DNA of 64,000 nt from Antedon mediterranea (taxonomy: Eukaryota > Echinodermata > Crinoidea > Comatulida > Antedonidae), in NCBI RefSeq assembly GCF_964355755.1, contig NC_092673.1:10485001-10549000 (forward strand). Direction: 5' to 3'. How positions within the stretch are numbered: the first letter of the stretch is position 1; each line of letters starts with the position of its first letter. Positions 1 to 11,549 of this stretch are shown here, one piece after another. The translations under genes were made by a program, and so were the position numbers. Under the pieces are notes generated by a model. That model was not told the DNA's origin and searched no databases. It saw only the letters and a program-made list of their open reading frames with translations.

Positions 1-3000
1 TCTCTCTCGCTGATCTATCACTCTCTCGCTGATCTATCTCTCTCTCGCTGATCTATCTCTCTCTAGCTGATCTATCTCTCTCTCGCTGATCTATCTCTCT
101 CTCGCTGATCTATCACTCTCTCTCGCTGATCTATCTCTCTCTCTCTCGCTGATCTATCTCTCTCTCTCGCTGATCTATCTCTCTCTCGCTGATCTATCTC
201 TCTCGCTGATCTATCTCTCTCTCGCTGATCTATCTCTCTCACTCTCCCGCTGATCTATCTCTCTCTCGCTGATCTATCCCTCTCTCGCAGATCCATCTCT
301 CTCTCGCTGATCTATCTATCTCTCGCTGATCTATCTCCCTCGCTGTTCTATCTCTCTAGTTGATCTATCTCTCTCTCGCTGATCTATCTCTCTCTCGCTG
401 ATCTATCTCTCTCTCTCTCGCTGATCTATCTCTCTCTCGCTGATCTATCTCTCTCTCTTGCTGATCTATCACTCTCTCTCGCTGATCTATCTCTCTCTCG
501 CGCTGATCTATCTCTCTCTCTCTCGCTGATCTATCTCTATATCTCACTGATCTATCTCTCTCTCTCGCTGATCTATCTCTCTCTCCCGCTGATCTATCTC
601 TAGCTCTCTGTCGCTGATCTTTCTCTAGCTCTCTCTCGCTGATCTATCTCTCTCTGTCGCTGATCTATCTCCCTCTGTCGCTGATCTATCTCTCTCTGTC
701 GCTGATCTATCTCTCTTTGTCGCTGATCTATCTCTCTATCTCTCTCTCGCTGATCTATCTCTCTCGCTGATCTATCTTTCTCTCGCTGATCTATCTCTCT
801 CTCGCTGATTTATCTCCCTCTGTCGCTGATCTATTTCTCTCTCGCTGATCTATCTCTCTCTCGCTGATCTATCTCTCTCGCTGATCTATCTCTCTCTCTC
901 GCTGATCTATCCCATTCTCGCTGATCTAACTCTCTCGCTGATCTAACTCTCTCTCGCTGATCTATCTCTTTCTCGCTGATCTATCTCTCTCTCGCTGATC
1001 TATCTCTCTCTCGCTGATCTATCTCTCTCTCGCTGATCTATCTCTCTCTCGCTGATCTATCTCTCTCTCTCTCGCTGATCTATCACTCTCTCTCGCTGAT
1101 CTATCTCTCTCACTCGCTGATCTATCTCTCTCTCGCTGATCTATCTCTCTCGCTGATCTATCTCTCTCTCTCGCTGATCTATCTCTCTCTCTCTCTCGCT
1201 GATCTATCTCTCTCTCGCTGATCTATCTCTCTCTCGCTGATCTATCTCTCTCTCGCTGATCTATCTCTCTCTCGCTGATCTATCTCTCTCTCTCTCGCTG
1301 ATCTATCACTCTCTCTCTCGCTGATCTATCTCTCTCTCTCTCGCTGATCTATCTCTCTCTCTCGCTGATCTATCTCTCTCTCGCTGATCTATCTCTCTCG
1401 CTGATCTATCTCTCTCTCGCTGATCTATCTCTCTCTCTCTCGCTTATCTATCTCTCTCTCGCTGATCTATCTCTCTCTCGCTGATCTATCTCTCTCTCGC
1501 CGAACTGTCTCTCTCTCGCTGATCTATCTCTCTCTCGCTGATCTATCTCTCTCTCGCTGATCTATCTCTCTCTCGCTGATCTATCTCTGTCTCGCTTATC
1601 TATCTCTCTCTCGCTGATCTACCTCTCTCTCGCTGATCTATCTCTCTCTCGCTGATCTATCTCTCTCTCGCTGATATATCTCTCTCTCGCTGATCTAACT
1701 CTCTCGCTGATCTATCTCTCTCTCGCTGATCTATCTCTTTCTCGCTGATCTATCTCTCTCTCGCTGATCTATCTCTCTCTCGCTGATCTATCTCTCTCTC
1801 GCTGATCTATCTCTCTCTCGCTGATCTATCTCTCTCTCTCTCGCTGATCTATCACTCTCTCTCGCTGATCTATCTCTCTCTCTCTCGCTGATCTATCTCT
1901 CTCTCTCTCGCTGATCTATCTCTCTCTCGCTGATCTATCTCTCTCGCTGATCTATCTCTCTCTCTCGCTGATCTATCTCTCTCTCTCTCTCGCTGATCTA
2001 TCTCTCTCTCGCTGATCTATCTCTCTCTCGCTGATCTATCTCTCTCTCGCTGATATGTCTCTCTCTCGCTGATCTATCTCTCTCTCGCTGATCTAACTCT
2101 CCCCCGCTGATCTATCTCTCTCTCGCTAATCTATCTCTCTCTCTCGCTGATCTATCTCTCTCTCTCGCTGATCTATCTCTCTCGCTGATCTATCTCTCTC
2201 TCGCTGATCTATCTCTCTCTCGCTGATCTATCTCTCTCTCGCTGAATTATCTCTCTCTCGCTGATCTATCTCTTTCTCGCTGATCTCTCTCTCTCTCGCT
2301 GATCTATCTCTCTCTCGCTGATCTATCTCTCTCTTGCTGATCTATCTCTCTCTCGCTGATCTATCTCTCTCTCGCAGATCTATCACTCTCTCTCGCTGAT
2401 CTATCTCTCTCTCTCGCTGATCTATCTCTCTCTCTCGCTGATATATCTCTCTCTCGCTGATCTATCTCTCTCGCTGATCTATCTCTCTCTCGCTGATCTA
2501 TCTCTCTCTCTCTCTCTCTCGCTGATCTATCTCTCTCTCGCTGATCTATCTCTCTCTCGCTGATCTATCTCTCTCTCTCGCTGATCTATATCTCTCTGGC
2601 TGATCTATCTCTCTCTCGCTGATCTTTCTCTCTCTCTGGCTGATCTATCTCTCTCTCGCTGATCTATCTCTCTCGCTGATCTATCTCTCTCTCGCTGATC
2701 TATCTCTCTCTCTCGCTGATCTATCTCTCTCTCGCTGATCTATATTTCTCTCGCTGATCTATCTCTCTCTCACGCTGATCTATCTCTCTCTCGCTGATCT
2801 ATCTCTTTCTTGCAGATCCATCTCTCTCTCGCTGATCTATCTCTCTCTCGCTGATATATCTCCCTCGCTGTTCTATCTCTCTGTAGTTGATCTGTCTCTC
2901 TCTGGCTAATCTATCTCTCTCTCGCTGATCTATCTCTCTCTCTCTCGCTGATCTATCTCTCTCTCTCGCTGATCTATCTCTCTCTCGCTGATCTATCTCT

Positions 3001-6000
3001 CTCTCTCGCTGATCTATCTCTCTCGCTGATCTATCTCTCTCTCGCTGATCTATCTCTATCTCGCTGATCTATCTCTCTCTCGCTGATCTATCTCTCTCGC
3101 TGATCTATCTCTCTCTCTCGCTGATCTATCACTCTCTCTCGCTGATCTATCTCTCTCTCTCGCTGATCTATCTCTCTCTCTCGCTGATCTATCTCTCTCT
3201 CGCTGATCTATCTCTCTCGCTGATCTATCTCTCTCTCTCTCTCGCTGATCTATCTCTCTCTCGCTGATCTATCTCTCTCTCGCTGATCTATCTCTCTCTC
3301 GCTGATCTGTCTCTCTCTCGCTGATCTATCTCTCTCTCGCTGATCTATCTCTCTCTCGCTGATCTATCTCTCTCTCGCTGATCTATCTCTCTCTCGCTTA
3401 TCTATCTCTCTCTCGCTGATCTACCTCTCTCTCGCTGATCTATCTCTCTCTCTCACTATTCTATCTCTCTCTCGCTGATATATCTCTCTCTCGCTGATCT
3501 AACTCTCTCGCTGATCTATCTCTCTCTCGCTGATCTATCTCTTTCTCGCTGATCTATCTCTCTCTCGCTGATCTATCACTCTCTCGCTGATCTATCTCTC
3601 TCTCGCTGATCTATCTCTCTCTCTCTCGCTGATCTATCTCTCTCTCTCGCTGATCTATCTCTCTCTCGCTGATCTATCTCTCTCGCTGATCTATCTCTCT
3701 CTCGCTGATCTATCTCTCTCACTCTCGCGCTGATCTATCTCTCTCTCGCTGATCTATCCCTCTCTCGCAGATCCATCTCTCTCTCGCTGATCTATCTATC
3801 TCTCGCTGATCTATCTCCCTCGCTGTTCTATCTCTCTAGTTGATCTATCTCTCTCTCGCTGATCTATCTCTCTCTCGCTGATCTATCTCTCTCTCTCTCT
3901 CGCTGATCTATCTCTCTCTCGCTGATCTATCTCTCTCTCTTGCTGATCTATCACTCTCTCTCGCTGATCTATCTCTCTCTCGCGCTGATCTATCTCTCTC
4001 TCTCTCTCTCGCTGATCTATCTCTATATCTCACTGATCTATCTCTCTCTCTCGCTGATCTATCTCTCTCTCCCGCTGATCTATCTCTAGCTCTCTGTCGC
4101 TGATCTATCTCTAGCTCTCTCTCGCTGATCTATCTCTCTCTGTCGCTGATCTATCTCCCTCTGTCGCTGATCTATCTCTCTCTGTCGCTGATCTATCTCT
4201 CTCTGTCGCTGATCTATCTCTCTATCTCTCTCTTGCTGATCTATCTCTCTCGCTGATCTATCTCTCTCTCGCTGATCTATCTCTCTCTTGCTGATCTATC
4301 TCCCTCTGTCGCTGATCTATTTCTCTCTCGCTGATCTATCTCTCTCTCGCTGATCTATCTCTCTCGCTGATCTATCTCTCTCTCTCGCTGATCTATCTCA
4401 TTCTCGCTGATCTATCTCTCTCTCGCTGATCTATCTCTCACTCGCTGATCTATCTCTCTCTCGCTGATCTATCTCTCTCTCTCTCTCTCGCTGATCTCTC
4501 TCTCTCGCTGATCTATCTCTCTCTCGCTGATCTATCTCTCTCTCGCTGATCTATCTCTCTCTCGCTGATCTATCTCTCTCGCTGATCTATCTCTCTCTCG
4601 CTGATCTATCTCTCTCTCGCTGATCTATCTCTCTCTCGCTGATCTATCTCTCTCTCTCGCTGATCTATCACTCTCTCTCGCTGATCTATCTCTCTCTCTC
4701 TCGCTGATCTATCTCTCTCTCTCGCTGATCTATCTCTCTCTCGCTGATCTATCTCTCTCTCTCTCGCTTATCTATCTCTCTCTCGCTGATCTATCTCTCT
4801 CTCGCTGATCTATCTCTCTCTCGCCGAACTGTCTCTCTCTCGCTGATCTATCTCTCTCTCGCTGATCTATCTCTCTCTCGCTGATCTATCTCTCTCTCGC
4901 TGATCTTTCTCTCTCTCGCTTATCTATCTCTTTCTCTCGCTGATCTACCTCTCTCTCGCTGATCTATCTCTCTCTCGCTGATCTATCTCTCTCTCGCTGA
5001 TCTATCTCTCTCTCTCTCTCTCTCGCTGATCTATCAGAGAGAGATAGATCAGCGAGAGAGAAATAGATCAGCGACAGAGGGAGATAGATCGCTGATCTAT
5101 CTCTCTCTCGCTGATCTATCTCTCTCTCGCTGATCTATATCTCTCTCGCTGATCTATCTCTCTCTCGCTGATCTTTCTCTCTCTCTGGCTGATCTATCTT
5201 TCTCTCGCTGATCTATCTCTCTCGCTGATCTATCTCTCTCTCGCTTATCTATCTCTCTCTGTCACTGATCTATCTCTCTCTCGCTGATCTATCTTTCTCT
5301 CGCTGATCTATCTCTCTCTCTCTCGCGCGCTGATCTATCTCTCTCTCTCGCTGATCTATCTCTCTCTCGCAGATCCATCTCTCTCTCGCTGATCTATCTT
5401 TCTCTCGCTGATCTATCTCTCTCTCTCTCTCGCGCTGATCTATCTCTCTCTCGCTGATCTATCTCTCTCTCGCAGATCCATCTCTCTCTCGCTGATCTAT
5501 CTCTCTCTCGCTGATCTATCTCCCTCGCTGTTCTATCTCTCTCTAGTTGATCTATCTCTCTCTCGCTGATCTATCTCTCTCTCGCTGATCTATCTCTCTC
5601 TCTCTCGCGCTGATCTATCTCTCTCTCGCGCTGATCTATCTCTCTCTCGCTGATCTATCCCTCTCTCGCAGATCCATCTCTCTCTCGCTGATCTATCTAT
5701 CTCTCGCTGATCTATCTCCCTCGCTGTTCTATCTCTCTAGTTGATCTATCTCTCTCTCGCTGATCTATCTCTCTCTCGCTGATCTATCTCTCTCTCTCTC
5801 GCTGATCTATCTCTCTCTCGCTGATCTATCTCTCTCGCTGATTTATCTCTCTCTCGCTGATCTATCTCTCTCTCTCGCTGATCTATCTCTCTCTCGCTGA
5901 TCTATATTTCTCTCGCTGATCTATCTCTCTCTCTCGCGCTGATCTATCTCTCTCTCGCTGATCTATCTCTCTCTCGCAGATCCATCTCTCTCTCGCTGAT

Positions 6001-9000
6001 CTATCTCTCTCTCGCTGATCTATCTCCCTCGCTGTTCTGTCTCTCTCTAGTTGATCTATCTCTCTCTCGCTGATCTATCTCTCTCTCGCTGATCTATCTC
6101 TCTCTCTCTCGCTGATCTATCTCTCTCTCTCGCTGATCTATCTCTCTCTCTCGCTGATCTATCTCTCTCTCTCGCTGATCTATCTCTCTCGCTGATCTAT
6201 CTCTCTCTCGCTGATCTACCTCTCTCTCGCTGATCTATCTCTCTCTCTCGCTGATCTATCTCTCTCTCGCTGATATATCTCTCTCTCGCTGATCTAACTC
6301 TCTCGCTGATCTATCTCTCTCTCGCTGATCTATCTCTTTCTCGCTGATCTATCTCTCTCTCGCTGATCTATCACTCTCTCGCTGATCTATCCTATCTCTC
6401 TCTCGCTGATCTATATCTCTCTCGCTGATCTATCTCTCTCTCTCGCTGATCTTTCTCTCTCTCTGGCTGATCTATCTCTCTCTCTCGCTGATCTATCTCT
6501 CTCTCTCTCGCTGATCTATCTCTCTCTCTCGCTGATCTATCTCTCTCTCGCTGATCTATCTCTCTCGCTGATCTATCTCTCTCTCGCTGATCTATCTCTC
6601 TCTCTCTCTCTCGCTGATCTATCTCTCTCTTGCTGATCTATGTCTCTCTCTCGCTGATCTATCTCTCTCTCGCTGATCTATATCTCTCTCGCTGATCTAT
6701 CTCTCTCTCGCTGATCTATCTCTCTCTCTCGCTGATCTATCACTCTCTCTCGCTGATCTATCTCTCTCTCTCTCGCTGATCTATCTCTCTCTCTCTCGCT
6801 GATCTATCTCTCTCTCTCGCTGATCTATCTCTCTCGCTGATCTATCTCTCTCTCGCTGATCTATCGCTCTCTCTCGCTTATCTATCTCTCTCTCGCTGAT
6901 CTATCTCTCTCTCGCAGATCCATCTCTCTCTCGCTGATCTATCTCTCTCGCGCTGATCTATCTCTCTCTCGCTGATCTATCTCTCTCTCGCAGATCCATC
7001 TCTCTCTCGCTGATCTATCTCTCTCTCGCTGATCTATCTCCCTCGCTGTTCTATCTCTCTCTAGTTGATCTATCTCTCTCTCGCTGATCTATCTCTCTCT
7101 CGCTGATCTATCTCTCTCTCTCTCTCTCGCTGATCTTTCTCTCTCTCTGGCTGATCTATCTTTCTCTCGCTGATCTATCTCTCTCGCTGATCTATCTCTC
7201 TCTCGCTGATCTATCTCTCTCTCTCGCTGATCTATCTCTCTCTCGCTGATCTATCTCTCTCTCGCTGATCTATCTCTCTCTCTCGCTGATCTATCTCTCT
7301 CTCGCTGATCTATCTTTCTCTCGCTGATCTATCTCTCTCTCTCTCGCGCTGATCTATCTCTCTCTCTCGCTGATCTATCTCTCTCTCGCAGATCCATCTC
7401 TCTCTAGTTGATCTATCTCTCTCTCGCTGATCTCTCTCTCTCTCTCGCTGATCTATCTCTCTCTCTCTCGCTGATCTATCTCTCTCTCGCTGATCTATCT
7501 CTCTCTCTTGCTGATCTATCACTCTCTCTCGCTGATCTATCTCTCTCTCGCGCTGATCTATCTCTCTCTCTCGCTGATCTATCTCTATCTCTCATTGATC
7601 TATCTCTCTCTCTCGCTGATCTATCTCTCTCTCGCTGATCTATCTCTAGCTCTCTGTCGCTGATCTATCTCTAGCTCTCTCTCGCTGATCTATCTCTCTC
7701 TGTCGCTGATCTATCTCTCTCTGTCGCTGATCTATCTCTCTCTGTCGCAGATCTATCTCTCTCTGTCGCTGATCTATCTTCCTCTGTCGCTGATCTATCT
7801 CTCTCTGTCGCTGATCTATCTCTCTCTGTCGCTGATCTATCTCTCTATCTCTCTCTCGCTGATCTATCTCTCTCGCTGATCTATCTCTCTCTCGCTGATC
7901 TATCTCTCTCTCGCTGATCTATCTCCCTCTCGCTGATCTATTTCTCTCTCGCTGATCTATCTATCTCTCGCTGATCTATCTCTCTCTCTTGCTGATCTAT
8001 CACTCTCTCTCGCTGATCTATCTCTCTCTCGCGCTGATCTATCTCTCTCTCTCGCTGATCTATCTCTATCTCTCATTGATCTATCTCTCTCTCTCGCTGA
8101 TCTATCTCTATCTCGCTGATCTATCTCTAGCTCTCTGTCGCTGATCTATCTCTAGCTCTCTCTCGCTGATCTATCTCTCTCTGTCGCTGATCTATCTCTC
8201 TCTGTCGCTGATCTATCTCTCTCTGTCGCTGATCTATCTCTCTCTGTCGCTGATCTATCTTCCTCTGTCGCTGATCTATCTCTCTGTCGCTGATCTATCT
8301 CTCTATCTCTCTCTCGTGTGATCTATCTCTCTCGCTGATCTATCTCTCTATCGCTGATCTATCTCTCTCTCGCTGATCTATCTCCCTCTCGCTGATCTAT
8401 TTCTCTCTCGCTGTACTATCTCTCTCTCGCTGATCTATTCCTCTCGCTGATCTATCTCTCTCTCACTGATCTATCTCTCTCTCGCTGATCTATCTCTCTC
8501 TCGCTGATCTATCTCTCTCGCTGATCTATCTCTCACTCGCTGATCTATCTCTCTCTCGCTGATCTATCTCTCTCTCGCTGATCTATCTCTCTCTCGCTGA
8601 TCTATCTCTCTCTCGCTGATCTATCTCTCTCTGGCAGATCTATCTCTCTCTCGCTGATCTATCTCTCTCTCGCTGATCTATCTCTCTCTCTCTCGCTGAT
8701 TTATCTCTCTCTAGCTGATCTATCTCTCTCGCTGATCTATCTCTCTCTCTGATTTATCTCTCTCTCGCTTATCTATCTCTCTCTCGCTGATCTACCTCTC
8801 TCTCGCTGATCTATCTCTCTCTCTCGCTGATCTATCTCTCTCTCGCTGATCTATCTCTCTCTCGCTGATCTAACTCTCTCGCTGATCTATCTCTCTCACG
8901 CTGATCTATCTCTTTCTCGCTGATCTATCTCTCTCGCTGATCTATCTCTCTCTCGCTGATCTATCTCTCTCTCGCTGATCTATCTCTCACTCGCTGATCT

Positions 9001-9036
9001 ATCTCTCACTCTCTGATCTATCTCTATCTCGCTGAT
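1..9036. repeat. Satellite block A, (TC)n-GCTGATCTA unit
   Basis: A continuous tandem array in which each unit is a short TC run followed by GCTGATCTA. Spacing between GCTGATC cores is usually 19 bp but moves in 2-bp steps (about 15 to 25), as expected when the TC run gains or loses dinucleotides. Marked variants (TCTAGCTCTCTGTCGC, CCCTCGCTGTTCTA, TAGTTGATC, CGCAGATCCATC) recur in the same order, so higher-order cassettes exist. For example about 110-410 matches 3590-3890 at an offset of 3480 almost base for base. The plus strand is nearly all pyrimidine outside the core. Open frames in it (repeats of IDQRERE or DLSLSLA) are by-products of the unit and not genes. Confidence 0.98.
5035..5089 (-). 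repeat. Inverted satellite segment inside block A
   Basis: About 55 bp where the array switches strand: the plus strand reads AGAGAGAGATAGATCAGCGA with three GATAGATC cores, then returns abruptly to the usual orientation at 5090. It is the only strand switch I found in about 22 kb of array. Both junctions fall at a GATC core, which is self-complementary and could pair with either orientation. Confidence 0.9.
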
Positions 9037-9043
9037 CTATCTC
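9037..9043. repeat. Probable left target-site duplication of the SINE
   Basis: CTATCTC here is repeated at 9317-9323 on the other side of the SINE. The host is satellite, so the match is weak evidence alone, but its position at both element edges fits. Confidence 0.5.
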
Positions 9044-9316
9044 CTAGTTCCTAGTTCTGGTGGTGGAACAAGTCTTCTCGGATAAGGACTATAAACCGTA
9101 GGTCCAGTGTACACAGTTATAACCTGTGTGTACTTTAAAGAACCCAGTTCATTATTCGAAAAATAGTAGGGGGTTACCCCGGTGAACTGGTTCACACAAT
9201 AGCCCCTGTATCAGGGGGATTACCACCTATCTGATAGGACAGTGATTAATTCACTGTTGGTAATCCTTGGCCACATTGCCTAAAGACATAAAATAAAATA
9301 AAATAAATAAATAAAT
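9044..9316 (+). mobile_element. SINE inserted in satellite
   Basis: A 273-bp non-satellite insert ending in TAAAGACATAAAATAAAATA and an AAAT-rich tail, the typical end of a SINE copied by a LINE. The body contains TTTAAAGAACCCAGTTCA and GGTTCACAC, the latter resembling a weak pol III B box. A second, 5'-truncated and diverged copy lies at 51813-51965 and shares the TTTAAAGAACCCAGTTCAT block, the CCTAATAGGACAGT-like block and the TCTAAAGACATAAAATA end. The head is not clearly tRNA-like, so the class of the 5' module is unresolved. Confidence 0.8.
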
Positions 9317-9397
9317 CTATCTCTCTCGTTGATCTATCTCTCTCTCGCTGATCTATCTCTCTCTCGCTGATCTATCTCTCTCTCGCTGATCTATCTC
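9317..9397. repeat. Satellite remnant between SINE and AT-rich island
   Basis: About four units of the same (TC)n-GCTGATCTA satellite, continuous in register with block A before the SINE went in. It ends at CACACTCACGTCATATT, where single-copy AT-rich DNA begins. Confidence 0.9.
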
Positions 9398-10593
9398 ACA
9401 CTCACGTCATATTGCGAATTTTGGACAAAAAGTGTTTTGAGAGCGCTTTTGATTTATATATTAGCGCGAGCCTATCTTTACCGCTGAGAATTGTATTGAG
9501 AAACCCGAAGACTTCACGCGAGCGAGACGAACTGACTAAGAACATTATTACTATAGATTTTCACTTCATACACGCTTATTATTGAACAATAGTTAGTATA
9601 AATAACTGCTAGTTAATTAGAGACATTCGATGTTACTAAGAATACTAAAGAAATTACCTATAATACAAATTTAAAAGATTTATAACGATTCTAGTTTAGG
9701 TAACATTCGCCCATTAACAATCAAAACAAACAAATCCTGCGTAGGAAATCGCGGATCTCTAAAAAGTTTGTTTTGATATCACGCTAAAATTGTTTCCGAA
9801 TTTTTAAATACATATTTGTAAATTTTATGTTAAATTTCAATATCTTTACTTTTAATCCTCAAAAAATCAAAATGTTAATATTTTTTAAAAGAATTTTATG
9901 ATCATTTGAAATCGGGTATATTTACTATCGATCGCGCTCCGCCGGTGCCCGAGTAGGTGTGTACGCGTCGCTTTTGCTGGCTCTATTCCCAGTAGCGAGT
10001 TTCGGTCGCGCTAACATAAGCAATGTTTTCTACATTTACATGCATTAGGGGTAAATTATGTTTAATTGTTTTTACCGCATACCAAAATTCCCAAATTTAT
10101 TTCTTTTCTTGCCTAACCGTTTCTGTCACCCTAAAATCAAATACTTTAACTGCATAATTTTAAGCGACAATAACATACAAATAGGCCTACTATAATTTGA
10201 TCACTTCTGCGCAATACTTTAAAGTTGTTGTATACAATTATTTTAAGAATATAAATAAAAACACACAGAAACTAATAAAATGGCAACTAATTGAAAAGTC
10301 AAACTCATTTATTTTATCAATTAAATATTTGAAAAAAATCAAATCAAGTAAGGTACTGCTGTGTAGGCCTTAAATATGATTACTGTATTTTTTAGTTTTA
10401 ATTTGTATAATGGCCTAGGCCTAATAATATAGTACTAACAACATGTTTATTTCTAAAGGCAAGAATAACAAACAGCTTTATTTATTTACCTTCAATATTA
10501 AATCTATGAGAAACCTCAATTATGAGAATCATTTAAATTTCTGTCACCGTACATTTCATTATAATGAAAACCTTTAATTTAAAAGACATTTAA

Positions 10594-10685
10594 TTAATAA
10601 GAGCTGGTCAAATATTTTTGAATGTCAACATGCTGTCCATAAATAGCCGCTTTCAAGTGATGCAAATGTTTTCTGGAGTCAGATC
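10594..10685 (-). CDS. Candidate microprotein gene, exon 2 with stop
   Basis: Preceded on the minus strand by a T-rich tract and TATAG acceptor. In the phase left by exon 1 it encodes GSDSRKHLHHLKAAIYGQ and on to YLTSSY and TAA. The helix-like stretch KHLHHLKAAIYGQHVDIQKYL faintly recalls half an ankyrin repeat, but there is far too little to claim one. The intron would be 609 bp. An alternative acceptor (CTCCAG) 14 bp inside the exon keeps a different upstream frame open, so the exact structure is not settled. Confidence 0.4.
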
Positions 10686-11294
10686 CTATAAAAATATAGA
10701 AATATAAAAAGTATGTTAATTTAAATATGTATTTGAAAGATGGGCTAGAGGTATACTGCATGATAAATTAGGCTGAAAAACCTAGCATGTAGTCCTAGGA
10801 CTACTACAAGGCCTAGCTTAATGTTTTAAATCCCATAAAACGTTTGAATTTAATACAAGTACAAAATCTAATTTATATAGAGTTGTAAAGTGTGGTACAT
10901 TCAGTACATTAATTAAAATAAATGCGAATGGGGCCTAATATTAATAAATAAACATGTAAAAAAATTGGCCTAAACGACTACGTGTGTATCTTATACGCAT
11001 TGATTAACACGCAGTACGCGTTGGACCATCAAGGCTAGGCCCAGCTTCGCACAAACCACCGTTATACATGTGATTTGTTTACCTATTTCAATCGCCATTT
11101 AAAAAATACATGAAAATATCAACATGCCCATTTTTTGTCAAACGAATATTTACATTACATAGTAACTTTTTATTTAGTCACTCGTTTACTCAAAAATTGA
11201 GGAATTTTTTTATGGTCTCGTAAAAATGTACAATATTATTATTGATAAAAACCGTATAAAATCTAACAAAAAGAAGAGCAAATTCAATGATTAC

Positions 11295-11340
11295 CTGACA
11301 CGATCATAACTGCTATCCTGTTCCAAAAACCGAGTAACAT
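11295..11340 (-). CDS. Candidate microprotein gene, exon 1
   Basis: On the minus strand an ATG at 11340 (A at -3, in-frame TGA three codons upstream) opens 15 codons, MLLGFWNRIAVMIVS, a hydrophobic stretch that could be a membrane or targeting segment. It ends with a consensus donor CAG|GTAATC. The leftover G joins in phase to the exon at 10594-10685, giving a 45-residue protein. I do not recognise the family. The support is the consensus splice sites, phase agreement and protein-like composition. The weakness is its shortness. Confidence 0.4.
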
Positions 11341-11504
11341 GCTTCTTCAACCCTTGCTTTAATTATTCTCATGAATTATTCATAAGGAACTATAATTTAA
11401 GGCTTTCAATTGGTTAAAAGAGTTTAACCCTATTAAAATTTTAAATTCACATCATTTCCGGGTGATGTTGTCGCGCTTGGATGAATCTCAGAAATCACAA
11501 ATGA

Positions 11505-11516
11505 CCGCTAGAGGGC
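11505..11516 (+). promoter_or_regulatory. CTCF-like motif beside satellite border
   Basis: CCGCTAGAGGGC agrees with the common CTCF core at most positions and lies about 35 bp from where satellite block B starts and about 165 bp upstream of the microprotein ATG. A single motif match of this length has weak predictive value. Confidence 0.2.
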
Positions 11517-11549
11517 TCACTACTTTTTGTCTAGTCTAAATGAATGTGA

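Larger units (their letters stand above)
9398..11549. other. AT-rich single-copy island between satellite blocks
   Basis: 2.15 kb of AT-rich DNA with no satellite units. It contains one GC-rich patch around 9925-10020 (GCGCTCCGCCGGTGCCCGAG) and the candidate two-exon gene described separately. I found no TIR, LTR or tail at its borders, so it looks like original chromosomal DNA and not a mobile insert. Apart from the gene I see no feature in it. Confidence 0.6.

Noticed and set aside
7310-7638. Open frames in satellite on both strands (IDQRERE and LSLADLSLS repeats), also 365-547 and 58732-59109
   Set aside because: They are read-through of the tandem unit, exist in several frames, and change with each TC-run length. 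No start context or splice sites.
9100-9200. tRNA gene in the SINE head
   Set aside because: No cloverleaf could be drawn; only a weak B-box-like GGTTCACAC is present.
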